In this document: positions 11,629 through 20,520 of the stretch, piece by piece
How the letters are laid out: each line of letters opens with the position of its first letter
Numbering within the stretch: the stretch's first letter is position 1
Source: Albugo candida
Lineage: Eukaryota > Oomycota > Peronosporomycetes > Albuginales
Direction of reading: 5' to 3'
DNA length: 64,000 nucleotides
Assembly: GCA_040437565.1 (NCBI GenBank)
Contig: JBDOQK010000008.1
Span: 558,001 to 622,000, forward strand
The notes under the pieces: generated by a model
The model's input: the letters and a program-made list of their open reading frames with translations, nothing else
Told to the model about the DNA's origin: nothing
Database searches by the model: none
Program-made: the position numbers and the translations under genes

Positions 11629-12154
11629 TCCTATCACTTTGCTTGTGCGCTGGAAAACGGGTATTGAGAAAGATAGAGCGTGCAGAGATACGAGGACGGA
11701 GGTGTATTGGTAGATGTCGAGACAGAGATGCTGTGCTTACAGAGACAAGAGCATTTAGGTCAGGTAAGCTTTTGAAACCAAATTTTCAGCTCTATCCCGG
11801 AAAAAGAATGCGACAAGTTGATACAGTGTATTAAATGGTACGACACAACTAGGTTACTATGCTCATACTATTATAGTGGACTAACATTCAAAAATAAAGT
11901 TGATAGAGTTAACGCGACACATGCTCCAATAGATTGTGTCGGTTTATATGTGTCCAACACCCTAAGATCTGATTCTAACCTATTCGTGATGGTTGACGTG
12001 CTGAACACACGCAAATGTATACCACAGAAAATATAAAAACGGACAAGAACGGTACATGTTCCGTAGAAAATTGACAGAGAAAGCCAACAAGCTATTTATA
12101 CAGATGGAAGCGCGCGGGAAACAAATTGCAATCGACATTATCTCACACATTCAG
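11629..12154. other. Noncoding stretch upstream of the Ca2+-ATPase
   Basis: No convincing gene. It should hold the Ca2+-ATPase promoter and the 3' end of the neighbouring minus-strand gene. An E2F-like string GCGCGCGGGAAA occurs around 12110-12121, but with no obvious start site next to it. Confidence 0.5.
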
Positions 12155-12883
12155 TCAATGACTATCGTTAAACCAGTTTTCCAGCTCTAAAAGCGCGTTC
12201 CTATCGAGTGACACTTTTCGGCGCACTTTTGGATGAAAAGAATTGTAATCACACGTTTCCCGAGCCGTTCCGATCGACGCGGCCACGCTACTGCATAGAC
12301 TTGCTCCATGTACCTTTGAGGCATTTTCATAAGGATATGGCTTACTGCTCGAACGCTGACTTTTGTATACGCTTTCACTTGCAACGTATGATGTGGCAAA
12401 TGAGCTTAATGTTCTATTGCTCGTTCTGAGGTCATCAACAGATAATTCGTTTGAATTTGCTTTAGGCCATCGAGTACGGTTTTTAAGACCGGAAGTTTTC
12501 GTGCGACGTAAGAGGGCGCATTGAGACCTCCAGTTCTTCTTTCGTACTTCCTGAGTAGGCTTTAGAAGTCTACATTTATTAAATCGCATTCCGTTGTGAT
12601 GGCTGTCGATGGGTGTACGAGGCGGAAGCGTTTTGAACGACGCAAGTGAGTGATTTTGACTGTCAATATCGGACGGTAATAAAATTGTACTTGATCGATT
12701 TCTGGCGTTATTCTCATTTTGGAGTAGATGACGTGTTTTTTCGGCTTCGAGGCGGAAAATATGTTCCAAAGCGGTAGTCGGACGCATCGCGCACGTGCAA
12801 TTAGACTTTCGATTTTGACATTCTGTGCATGTTCGTAGCCAAACAAACATATTGAAATCATTCCATTTGAGTTGCATGGACAT
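12155..12883 (-). CDS. Hypothetical protein, basic, Ser/Arg/Asn-rich
   Basis: A minus-strand open frame of 242 codons from an ATG at 12883 to the stop at 12155. I do not recognise the family. It begins MSMQLKWNDFNMFVW and has a Cys cluster, CTECQNRKSNCTCAM, near residues 18-32 that could bind metal or form disulphides. A long polar, basic region follows, rich in Ser, Arg, Lys and Asn, with an acidic/aromatic end LLELENWFNDSH. The N-terminal part is repeated beyond the 100-N gap at 12931-13030. An upstream exon in the other frame (from 13265) is possible, so the true 5' end is unsure. It follows the Ca2+-ATPase gene's promoter side on the same strand. Confidence 0.45.
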   Translation of the reverse strand: MSMQLKWNDFNMFVWLRTCTECQNRKSNCTCAMRPTTALEHIFRLEAEKTRHLLQNENNARNRSSTILLPSDIDSQNHSLASFKTLPPRTPIDSHHNGMRFNKCRLLKPTQEVRKKNWRSQCALLRRTKTSGLKNRTRWPKANSNELSVDDLRTSNRTLSSFATSYVASESVYKSQRSSSKPYPYENASKVHGASLCSSVAASIGTARETCDYNSFHPKVRRKVSLDRNALLELENWFNDSH

Positions 12884-13247
12884 GAAGATGACACACACTC
12901 TTTCCGACAATGAGGACTATGGGAAATGAANNNNNNNNNNNNNNNNNNNNNNNNNNNNNNNNNNNNNNNNNNNNNNNNNNNNNNNNNNNNNNNNNNNNNN
13001 NNNNNNNNNNNNNNNNNNNNNNNNNNNNNNTCATTTTGGAGTAGATGACGTGTTTTTTCGGCTTCGAGGCGGAAAATATGTTCCAAAGCGGTAGTCGGAC
13101 GCATCGCGCACGTGCAATTAGACTTTCGATTTTGACATTCTGTGCATGTTCGTAGCCAAACAAACATATTGAAATCATTCCATTTGAGTTGCATGGACAT
13201 GAAGATGACACACACTCTTTCCGACAATGAGGACTATGGGAAATGAA
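12714..13247. repeat. Assembly gap (12931-13030) with 217-bp duplicated flanks
   Basis: Bases 12714-12930 recur at 13031-13247. The copied part spans the 5' end of the hypothetical gene, so its start is ambiguous. Confidence 0.93.
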
Positions 13248-13905
13248 GCGAGAATTCGTTGACACTCTTCATCAGTCTCCTCTTACTTGTCACTCGAGAC
13301 AAAGTCAGACCGAGGAAGTAGAGGCTTGACATCTTCACGATACAGAAGCCAAGTATTAGAAAGGCGATGGCGTTAACGTATAGTTGGTACAAGCCTTAAT
13401 ATATTTCAGAGTGTATATAGAAAATAAGGTTTGGTTGAGTTCTATGGAACACTCTTCGCTTCCGTATTTCTAGCTGTGTGTGCTGATACGAGTTTAAGCA
13501 CTACGAACAGCTCAGGAAATTGAGCCGGAGATTTTCACATTGAACAAGTTTCTGCAGAACGTATATTGACTTGACTTGACTTGACTTCTTTCTTTCTTTC
13601 GAATTGCAGTATTACTGAAGAAATGGGACACGGAGCATAAGATCTCCTGACGCCACTCAATCACTATTGGTGAAACGATCTTTCATGAACGTGGAGTATG
13701 CATACAGCTGTGAGGTCAATAGCGTCGGAGAAAGTATTATATGAACGCGTCTGCACATTGAATAGTTGCACAAAAGTCGAGTTTACGCGGTCTGATATCA
13801 GTTAACTTCTTGATAGAAACTAGCTGTTCGTAAGATTTGTGGCGCAGTTACAGGATAAAATTATCTCAGCTAATCGATCGCCAAATGAGCAAGAGCAAGA
13901 GCAAC
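13248..13905. other. Noncoding stretch with a TTGAC pentamer run
   Basis: No recognisable gene between the hypothetical gene and the 3' end of TBCE. At about 13566-13600 there is a short microsatellite of TTGAC units followed by TTTC units. Confidence 0.5.
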
Positions 13906-15792
13906 CTACTCATTATCGTTAATGAGGATTTCCATTCCGTCCTGAAGTCCAAAATATGCGATTGACGCGTAATCGTCTTCTTCCATCGGTAGCGGCATAC
14001 TCTACACAACAATTAGTATATGATGATCAGAGCTTGAAAACTTACCTTTGGGTCTGTGCGGAATGTAAGTCGCTGTTTTTCGGTAGGAACGCCGCTTTGT
14101 TTGAAGATGAATGTTTTCAGCTGATGCATTGGCATTTCCTCCGGAATTTTTTTTTCGAAAGAATCGAATGAGGTTGCGAGCATCGACATTGGCGAAAACT
14201 TTAGACGTATCAGGCCTCTCGATGGAGGTAGCTCGTCGCGCGGGTTTGCGGACGTCGATCGAGATATCTGGAGATCTGGGTAGCGTGCTTTCAATTCCGC
14301 AAAGCGAGGATGGATCATCACAACTCGCTCTACTTCATGCTCGATGATTTCCTTCGAGCTGTCGAGATTTTTTATGACTGCGATTTCGCGCCAAATGCGT
14401 TGCAGGTACATACGTTCATCATCTTGTCGTTCTCGTTCGCGTACTTGGCTTCCATTGTACTGTTTGAGATTTCCAACGCGAGCGATAATGAGCTAGAAAA
14501 AAAAAATAAGACACCGAAAATCACAGAGTCAGAGCAAGTACCATGCGAGCTTCGGCGGGACTCATTTGAGCAATAAGCGGCGCATTGCTGAATCTGAATG
14601 TTTCCAATACGGGAAACTCATTTAGAGCATCAATCGAGCGCCAGGAATCAATCTCAGAATTTGTTATTGACAACGTCTTCAGTTTTTGAAATGAAACCGG
14701 TTTTGGTGGTGTGACCAGAGTTGAAATTTTCGTATCGTTTAAGATAATTTTTTTTAAAACGGGCAAGGGTCCGAATGTATCGGCAAGAATGGACCAGGTC
14801 GATATGGTGTTATTGGAAAGATCCAAGACGCGCAGACATGTCAAATGAGACTTCAAGTTGAGGATGAGATTCAAATCTTCATCTTGAAGGCCATTTTCAC
14901 AAAAATAAAGTTCTTCCAGGAAGGGGAAGCTGGATACCACACGCTGAATCAAAATGTTCCAAGGAAGCAGAGTTTTGTTGAGTGCCAACACTTTGAGCTC
15001 AGGAAAGCTCGGAGAGGTATCAGAAGCAAAATCACTTTCAGGAATATGGAACCGATTGCCGTTGAGATTCAAGATTTTGAGGCTAGGAAGCTCTTGGAGG
15101 ATATCGAGTATCTGCTGCCACGAGTGAAGCAGATTGAAAGACAAATTGAGCTCTTGGAGTTTGGGTGCGATAAATCGCAGACTCAGATCACATTCGACCC
15201 CGATGGAAGCAATTCGTGATTGCACAAGAGTAGCCTGCTCCAAGACCTCCAGCTTCTGCTGTGAACGAATCTTTTGAGCTCCTACAAGCTCAATTGGTTT
15301 TGTTGCTCCTTTGGAGCTTGTTGGAACGCGCTCAATCACAACAACATCGTTTGTCTGATTCCAATCACTCTGAGGAACCTGATTTGTATCATCAGAAATT
15401 TCAGAATCAGATTGCGCGTATCGTTTGAAAAGCGCTTGTATCAGAGTTTGACGTTCGAAGGCACCTTCTTTTTCCAAATTAGAGGCCTCTATAAAGGAGC
15501 AACTGTGCTGCTTTGTCTTCGTGAAGTATTGGATGCGTTTATTGGTGGTAGGATCTACAATGCTGCCATCCTGAGATTCTAAATCTGTATCGTTCCGCTC
15601 ATCATCCCACTCAATTCCTAAGAATTCAAAGACGTTAAAAATTGCCTGAATGGAGAGAATAGAATCGTTCGGCTTACCGTGATATATTGCAGAGGGATCC
15701 GTTGAAGTCACTATTGGACCTATGTAGCGAACAGTCCCAAATTCGCCTTTTGAGTCTTGAATGCGATCTCCGATACGAATAAGCTCCGCCAT
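13906..15792 (-). CDS. TBCE: Tubulin-folding cofactor E (CAP-Gly, LRR, ubiquitin-like)
   Basis: Binds alpha-tubulin and works with cofactors D and C to assemble tubulin heterodimers. Three exons: 14542-15792, 14046-14492 and 13906-14001, joined in phase to 597 residues. The start at 15792 gives MAELIRIGDRIQDSKGEFGT, then a CAP-Gly domain (about residues 5-95) whose core is GTVRYIGPI, and the family motif FLGIEWDDE. Leucine-rich repeats follow (about 195-415: LQELNLSFNLLHSW, LKILNLNGNRF, LRVLDLSNNTIS). A linker then contains IIARVGNLKQYNGSQVRERE, and a C-terminal ubiquitin-like domain ends AYFGLQDGMEILINDNE. Domain order and length match TBCE. The stop at 13906 comes after a short third exon reached across a 44-nt intron. 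Confidence 0.93.
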
Positions 15793-15861
15793 TCCGGGTG
15801 TACCTTTTAGTTACGTTCGCATTGCAAGAGCGTATTTACTGTTAATCACGATCCGAGAGAT

Positions 15862-16005
15862 GACCTTATGTAGAGATGGTCACNNNNNNNNNNNNNNNNN
15901 NNNNNNNNNNNNNNNNNNNNNNNNNNNNNNNNNNNNNNNNNNNNNNNNNNNNNNNNNNNNNNNNNNNNNNNNNNNNNNNNNNNGACCTTATGTAGAGATG
16001 GTCAC
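15862..16005. repeat. Assembly gap (15884-15983) with 22-bp duplicated flanks
   Basis: The 22 bases before the gap (15862-15883) are repeated after it (15984-16005). It lies between the TBCE start and the 3' end of the next minus-strand gene. Confidence 0.88.
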
Positions 16006-16039
16006 GGTATGCAAATTTGATGGAAATAACGAAAAAGAG

Positions 16040-17334
16040 TCAATTTCTTTGTAAGATAATATCAAAATTCAGATACTTTTCGTAATGTCTGGCGCATTCC
16101 AAGACTCGATCGCGATCATTGGCGCTAAATTTGGCTGTTGGGATGCAACTTGTTAGTGCGTATTTGGTATACATATCAATGCACGTATACCTGTATGTTG
16201 CGTGATGAGCTCCATGGCTTTAACAGTTTCCATCGGAGCATACAAAACAGGAGCTGAAGATTGCTGTATGATATCCATTATGTAATTTTGTGGCTGGTCT
16301 ACAGGTGGTACACCCGTCAGAACTAGTCCACCAGTGAAGCATTTTCCCGTCTTGAACTCGTAATTCTGAGCATGTGATAGAAATCCTAGAATGATGTCAT
16401 TACGGGATGCATGAGTCACAAACAGCGTGTCATCGAACAAATTGGAGGATAGTTTGACGAGAAATCGCCGAAGACCCGAGGTTACTAAAGATACCCGATT
16501 ATACTTTTGTACTCTTCGAGCTTCACCGGAGAGTAAGTCGGTCTTGAATAGCGCTTCATAGTCCAGCATGCTCGATCGGGCAATTGAAGGAAGGTTGGGT
16601 ACAACACCAATAAGCGGAACCTTCCATTCGGCCAATGCTCGTGGAAAGTATTCCCACATCATGTCTACTTTAGCAGGAAGCACTTTATTGAGAATGACTC
16701 CACGCACTTGGACGCCGTATGATTTGCACATGTGATAATTAAGCGCCAAATCGTCAAAAGAAGAACCGATACCACCATTTGCAATTAGGATAATATCGAT
16801 CCCCAATTCAGCCGCAATGCGAGCATTGTTAATATTGACAATAGAGCCGACACCAGTGTGGCCTGTACCTTCAACTAATGTGAACTAAAATGAAATCCTG
16901 TCAGAAAAGTTGAAAGTAAGGCGGAAGCAGTGTATTACATCGTTCTTTTCTGCGATACACGTGAAACTCTTCTTGATTTGATGCAGTTGTGTTTCCAGCG
17001 TGATTTTCCCATCCAAATATTGCTTTGTGTAACCAGGTGGAATCACAATTGGCGACATATCGCGATACTCGCATGTTGGCAATCCAAATATCTCTAGAAA
17101 TATGTGATGATGAAGAGTTTTGATTGCCTGGACTTTCGAGGTACCTTTTGCTACGACGACGTCTTTATCAACTCGCAAATTATTCTCTAAGACTACGCTT
17201 TGCTGACCTACAGGTTTGAGGAATCCAATACGCTTACAGCGATTAGTTAGACCCTGTAAGAGTCCCAAACATGTGCTCGTTTTGCCGACATGTTGGCGGG
17301 TAGCTGCAACGTAGACGGCGGCCTTCGAGTGCAT
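16040..17334 (-). CDS. BioD-like P-loop / DRTGG-domain protein (phosphotransacetylase N-terminus-like)
   Basis: Three exons, 16939-17334, 16191-16884 and 16040-16134, join in phase to 394 residues. The N-terminal half is a dethiobiotin-synthase/CobQ-type P-loop domain. It has AATRQHVGKTSTCLGLLQGL near residues 8-27, FTLVEGTGHTGVGSIVNINN, and ANGGIGSSFDDLALN. The C-terminal half has the feel of a DRTGG domain (ASRNDIILGFLSHAQNYE, GGLVLTGVPP, then AKFSANDRDRVLECARHYEK). Together these match the regulatory N-terminal part of bacterial Pta without the catalytic acetyltransferase domain. The role in eukaryotes is not known to me; acetyl-phosphate chemistry is not implied. The start at 17334 is the first Met before the P-loop strand. 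After collapsing the gap duplicate it lies about 85 bp from the divergent glycosyltransferase-like gene. Confidence 0.8.
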
Positions 17335-17380
17335 ATCCGTTAAAGGCTGATGAATTGATAGGAGAGCCGTTAAGTGGTAT

Positions 17381-17552
17381 AAATCCAATTGTGCTTGAAC
17401 AACTTGTACTTCAGAGNNNNNNNNNNNNNNNNNNNNNNNNNNNNNNNNNNNNNNNNNNNNNNNNNNNNNNNNNNNNNNNNNNNNNNNNNNNNNNNNNNNN
17501 NNNNNNNNNNNNNNNNAAATCCAATTGTGCTTGAACAACTTGTACTTCAGAG
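17381..17552. repeat. Assembly gap (17417-17516) with 36-bp duplicated flanks, in a divergent promoter
   Basis: Bases 17381-17416 equal 17517-17552. Collapsing them leaves about 85 bp between the start codons at 17334 (minus) and 17555 (plus). Confidence 0.92.
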
Positions 17553-17554
17553 AT

Positions 17555-19711
17555 ATGACTGATTTCGGAATAAATCGATTACGTCGACGCTCATTCGTCG
17601 AGAGTAGCGAAGAGGAAGATATCATTGCAGTATCCAGCACGTTCTCAAGTGTAACCGCTATTACCACTGACGATCATGTGAGTGGAGCTCACGTTAATCA
17701 CGGTGTAGCTCACACACTTTTTCGTGGAGCGCTGCATGAACCGATCGGAACTAATAAACACAATCGACACAACGCGTTCAATAACCGACTTCCAATTCCG
17801 ATCGCAAAGAGACTTTCACAATGCGCGTGGACAAAAACAAGCGATTTCCGTCATAGATTGTACCGATCGTATCGAATGGGTTACAGGATCATTCTTTGGG
17901 ATCCATTTCATTCAATGATTCTCACTATGATCGCGTATTTGTTAAAGTTACTTACATGCATGAAACAGTACGTTATTGGTGCGTTTTATGTAATCTTGCG
18001 GAGAAGAAGATCGAGCAGTGAACAGAAAGATAACGAGCATTGGACCATCCGCTTGTCATCATATGCATACGAAAACAATTGGCTCACAATGGCTGCGTTC
18101 TTCTTACTTTGCCTACAAGCTATCTGTTTGTTATTTCAAATTGAGAATTTTCATCTTCATGTTGAGGATTGTCAATATCAAGTCGAGATGATTTCAGGAT
18201 TGCCGACCTCATCTATCCGTCTAAGAGATCAATGGAATTTTGCTGGACCACAAAGCCTTACTGATGCTGCAAAGACCATGCTCAATCGCAAGACTTCTTC
18301 AGAAAGTCCTCTCACCAACGCCATATCCGCTTCCAGGATCTCCAGCTCGCAAACGACCTCAATACGATATCTCCAGCAGCGCTTTGACCTGCTGCCTTAT
18401 GATCACACCGATTTCTATGAGCTTTCTACCTGCATCGTACTCAAACCCCAAACAGAGTTTTTTGGGGCAGCAAATGATATTGCATACTTCCTTCCGCGCA
18501 GTCGGCTTACAATGTCAAAGTCCGAAATGAACAATCGTCATGTATTTTGGCATGGAAATGTCTTGAAATCAAAGCGTTCCGGCTTGAATATATCGAATGA
18601 GCCATTCCAAAGCCGATTCGAATGGACTTTCCAGTCGCGGCCCTCTCACTTCTATAGAGATGAAAATACCCAGCGTGTTTACGCCACATACATTCCTCTC
18701 CATTCCTTTCATCGCGATCTTTTTCCCACGTATTATCCGGATATCATATTTGTCAAAAGTATCGCCGCACTAGAAAAAATGCAAAAATTCCGACATTTGG
18801 AACGTGAGAAGTACGCTCAACTCGCTCGTGAATCAGACAATGAAGAGTATTCCGACAATCGAATGGCTGAATTGAACTATGCGCAGTCACGATCTCAATT
18901 TGGTATATACTTTGTATCTCTTGCCGGTAGCGTTCCAGATATATACGACCCGTCGATTCGTAAAGACTGGGACGCATTCTTACACGTCGTAGTGGCCCGA
19001 TCAAAGGAAGAGCAACAGTGGACAACTCACATCCTCACATTATGGGCCGAACACCCCGAGTGGCCCAGACTCGTTCTTCGTGTCACTGACCTCGATGAGT
19101 TTGACCTCGATGAGTTTGACCTCGAGTCACGAGCCTCATTGTGTGCGTTGTACGAAAAGCTTATAGAGGATCAAAGTGTCACAAACGTTGATTTTGATTG
19201 TTCATGGGATGCGTCCCATTCGACCGCATTGCGAAAATTGAAAAATGAAATTGGATTGCATCTATTTCCTGCGCCTTTGGATGCATCAGATACAGAAGAG
19301 GATATGGTGATGCAAAGTGCAGCAGTTGGTGCGATACCCATTGTTTTCAATTCGGTGCTTATGGCCGAATATATTCCCTCTGGTTGCGGCATTCGAATCG
19401 GTCAAATCGCTCCCAACGACTCAGACTCAAAGACGAGTGATGAAATGAGACTCCCATCAGTTTTGGTTGATTCAAAAGACGTTTTGGAAGGGATTGAAGC
19501 TGCCCAGCGACTTTCTCGATCGCATCGCGTGCGAATGGGTCGTGCCTCTCGGACACAATACTTGAAGATAAGGACTGAGTTTTTGACGGCTATAGCGGCT
19601 CTGGATACGGCGATTTGTGACCAACATATAAAGGCGATGACAGACTCTGGTGAAGAGAAACGAAGCCATCGTCAAGTGGATTTAAAACGACTTGAGGCGT
19701 TTTTGTCTTGA
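17555..19711 (+). CDS. Putative membrane-anchored glycosyltransferase-like protein
   Basis: One exon of 718 residues, starting at the ATG at 17555 (MTDFGINRLRRRSF). The N-terminal third is basic and has hydrophobic stretches, IILWDPFHSMILTMIAYLLK and MAAFFLLCLQAICLLFQIEN (about residue 178), consistent with a type II signal anchor. The lumenal part ends in a region resembling retaining GT-B C-termini: GLHLFPAPLDASDTEEDMVM, AVGAIPIVFNSVLMAEYIPS, then an LSRSHRVRMG helix. The small-residue run followed by 'AVGAIPIVF' is the sugar-nucleotide-site type of pattern. I cannot assign a CAZy family. A 15-bp tandem repeat at 19088-19117 encodes LDEFD twice. Function (cell-wall or protein glycosylation) is inference. 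Confidence 0.6.
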   Translation: MTDFGINRLRRRSFVESSEEEDIIAVSSTFSSVTAITTDDHVSGAHVNHGVAHTLFRGALHEPIGTNKHNRHNAFNNRLPIPIAKRLSQCAWTKTSDFRHRLYRSYRMGYRIILWDPFHSMILTMIAYLLKLLTCMKQYVIGAFYVILRRRRSSSEQKDNEHWTIRLSSYAYENNWLTMAAFFLLCLQAICLLFQIENFHLHVEDCQYQVEMISGLPTSSIRLRDQWNFAGPQSLTDAAKTMLNRKTSSESPLTNAISASRISSSQTTSIRYLQQRFDLLPYDHTDFYELSTCIVLKPQTEFFGAANDIAYFLPRSRLTMSKSEMNNRHVFWHGNVLKSKRSGLNISNEPFQSRFEWTFQSRPSHFYRDENTQRVYATYIPLHSFHRDLFPTYYPDIIFVKSIAALEKMQKFRHLEREKYAQLARESDNEEYSDNRMAELNYAQSRSQFGIYFVSLAGSVPDIYDPSIRKDWDAFLHVVVARSKEEQQWTTHILTLWAEHPEWPRLVLRVTDLDEFDLDEFDLESRASLCALYEKLIEDQSVTNVDFDCSWDASHSTALRKLKNEIGLHLFPAPLDASDTEEDMVMQSAAVGAIPIVFNSVLMAEYIPSGCGIRIGQIAPNDSDSKTSDEMRLPSVLVDSKDVLEGIEAAQRLSRSHRVRMGRASRTQYLKIRTEFLTAIAALDTAICDQHIKAMTDSGEEKRSHRQVDLKRLEAFLS

Positions 19712-19931
19712 AAATCAACAGTTGTGTTGAGTATAAGTTAAAGCAGGTTATGTAATGCCAAGGTGGAGAGTCGGGACGATTTTCGAGTCACTGTCGTATA
19801 TTAGTAAAACGACCATAGAACTCGCATGATGAGATATACAGTTATATTCATTTGAACAAGTTTTTTCGATTATGGAGCCGAAATTGAATTAACGGAAACG
19901 AGCGATTGGCGCAAAGTCGTATGCGCTTCAT

Positions 19932-20492
19932 ATGCAGAATTCTTCCGCCGACGCGGATGAAAGAAAGATCCACCGAAAAAAATGGTCACTCGTATGGCTA
20001 CTTGATCACAGCTGGTCCATTGCTTTTTTCGTTTCCAGCCTAATTGGGACGTATGAAGTCAAGCTGATTCAAATCATCGTCCATGATGCAAACAAAATGA
20101 CCGATTGCGGCGTTATTGCGAGCGCGATTGTGTTTTTCATCAGTTTATACATCGAATTGTATCGTTCAGCATACTTACGCGAGAAAGTGTCATACCAAAG
20201 CACTAAAACGGCGACTCATTCGATGCTTTTATTTCTTTTCTTAGCAGGAATCAGGTGCAGATCATATTTCTCAGAATTCTGATTCGTCGTACCTGATGTT
20301 TCCTTTCACAGCTTTCTTTTTGGTTTGTGGCCAATTTGGCAATGGCTTACGATTCCGTATTTGTTTATGGCCTTTTGGGGCATTCTGATCCAATCGATTA
20401 TTCTCTTTCCCGTTTGGATTCAACGAATTATGTTCGGAATAGGTTTCTCATTATTTCTTCGCGCTTACGTGCTAGCGAAACTCTCTTCTTAA
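19932..20492 (+). CDS. Small four-helix membrane protein, unknown family
   Basis: Two exons, 19932-20254 and 20312-20492, join in phase 2 across a 57-nt GT..AG intron to give 167 residues. Four hydrophobic segments are visible: SWSIAFFVSSLIGTYEVKLI, ASAIVFFISLYIELY, SMLLFLFLAGI continuing into LFGLWPIW, and YLFMAFWGILIQSIILFPVW followed by IMFGIGFSLFL. The N-terminus is charged and probably cytosolic. I do not recognise the family; the size and helix count recall TLC/EXPERA-type proteins but no diagnostic residues are seen. Convergent with the protease gene, only 28 bp between stops. Confidence 0.65.
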
Positions 20493-20520
20493 AGTGGCCA
20501 CATGCGCCGTCTTAAAAAAA

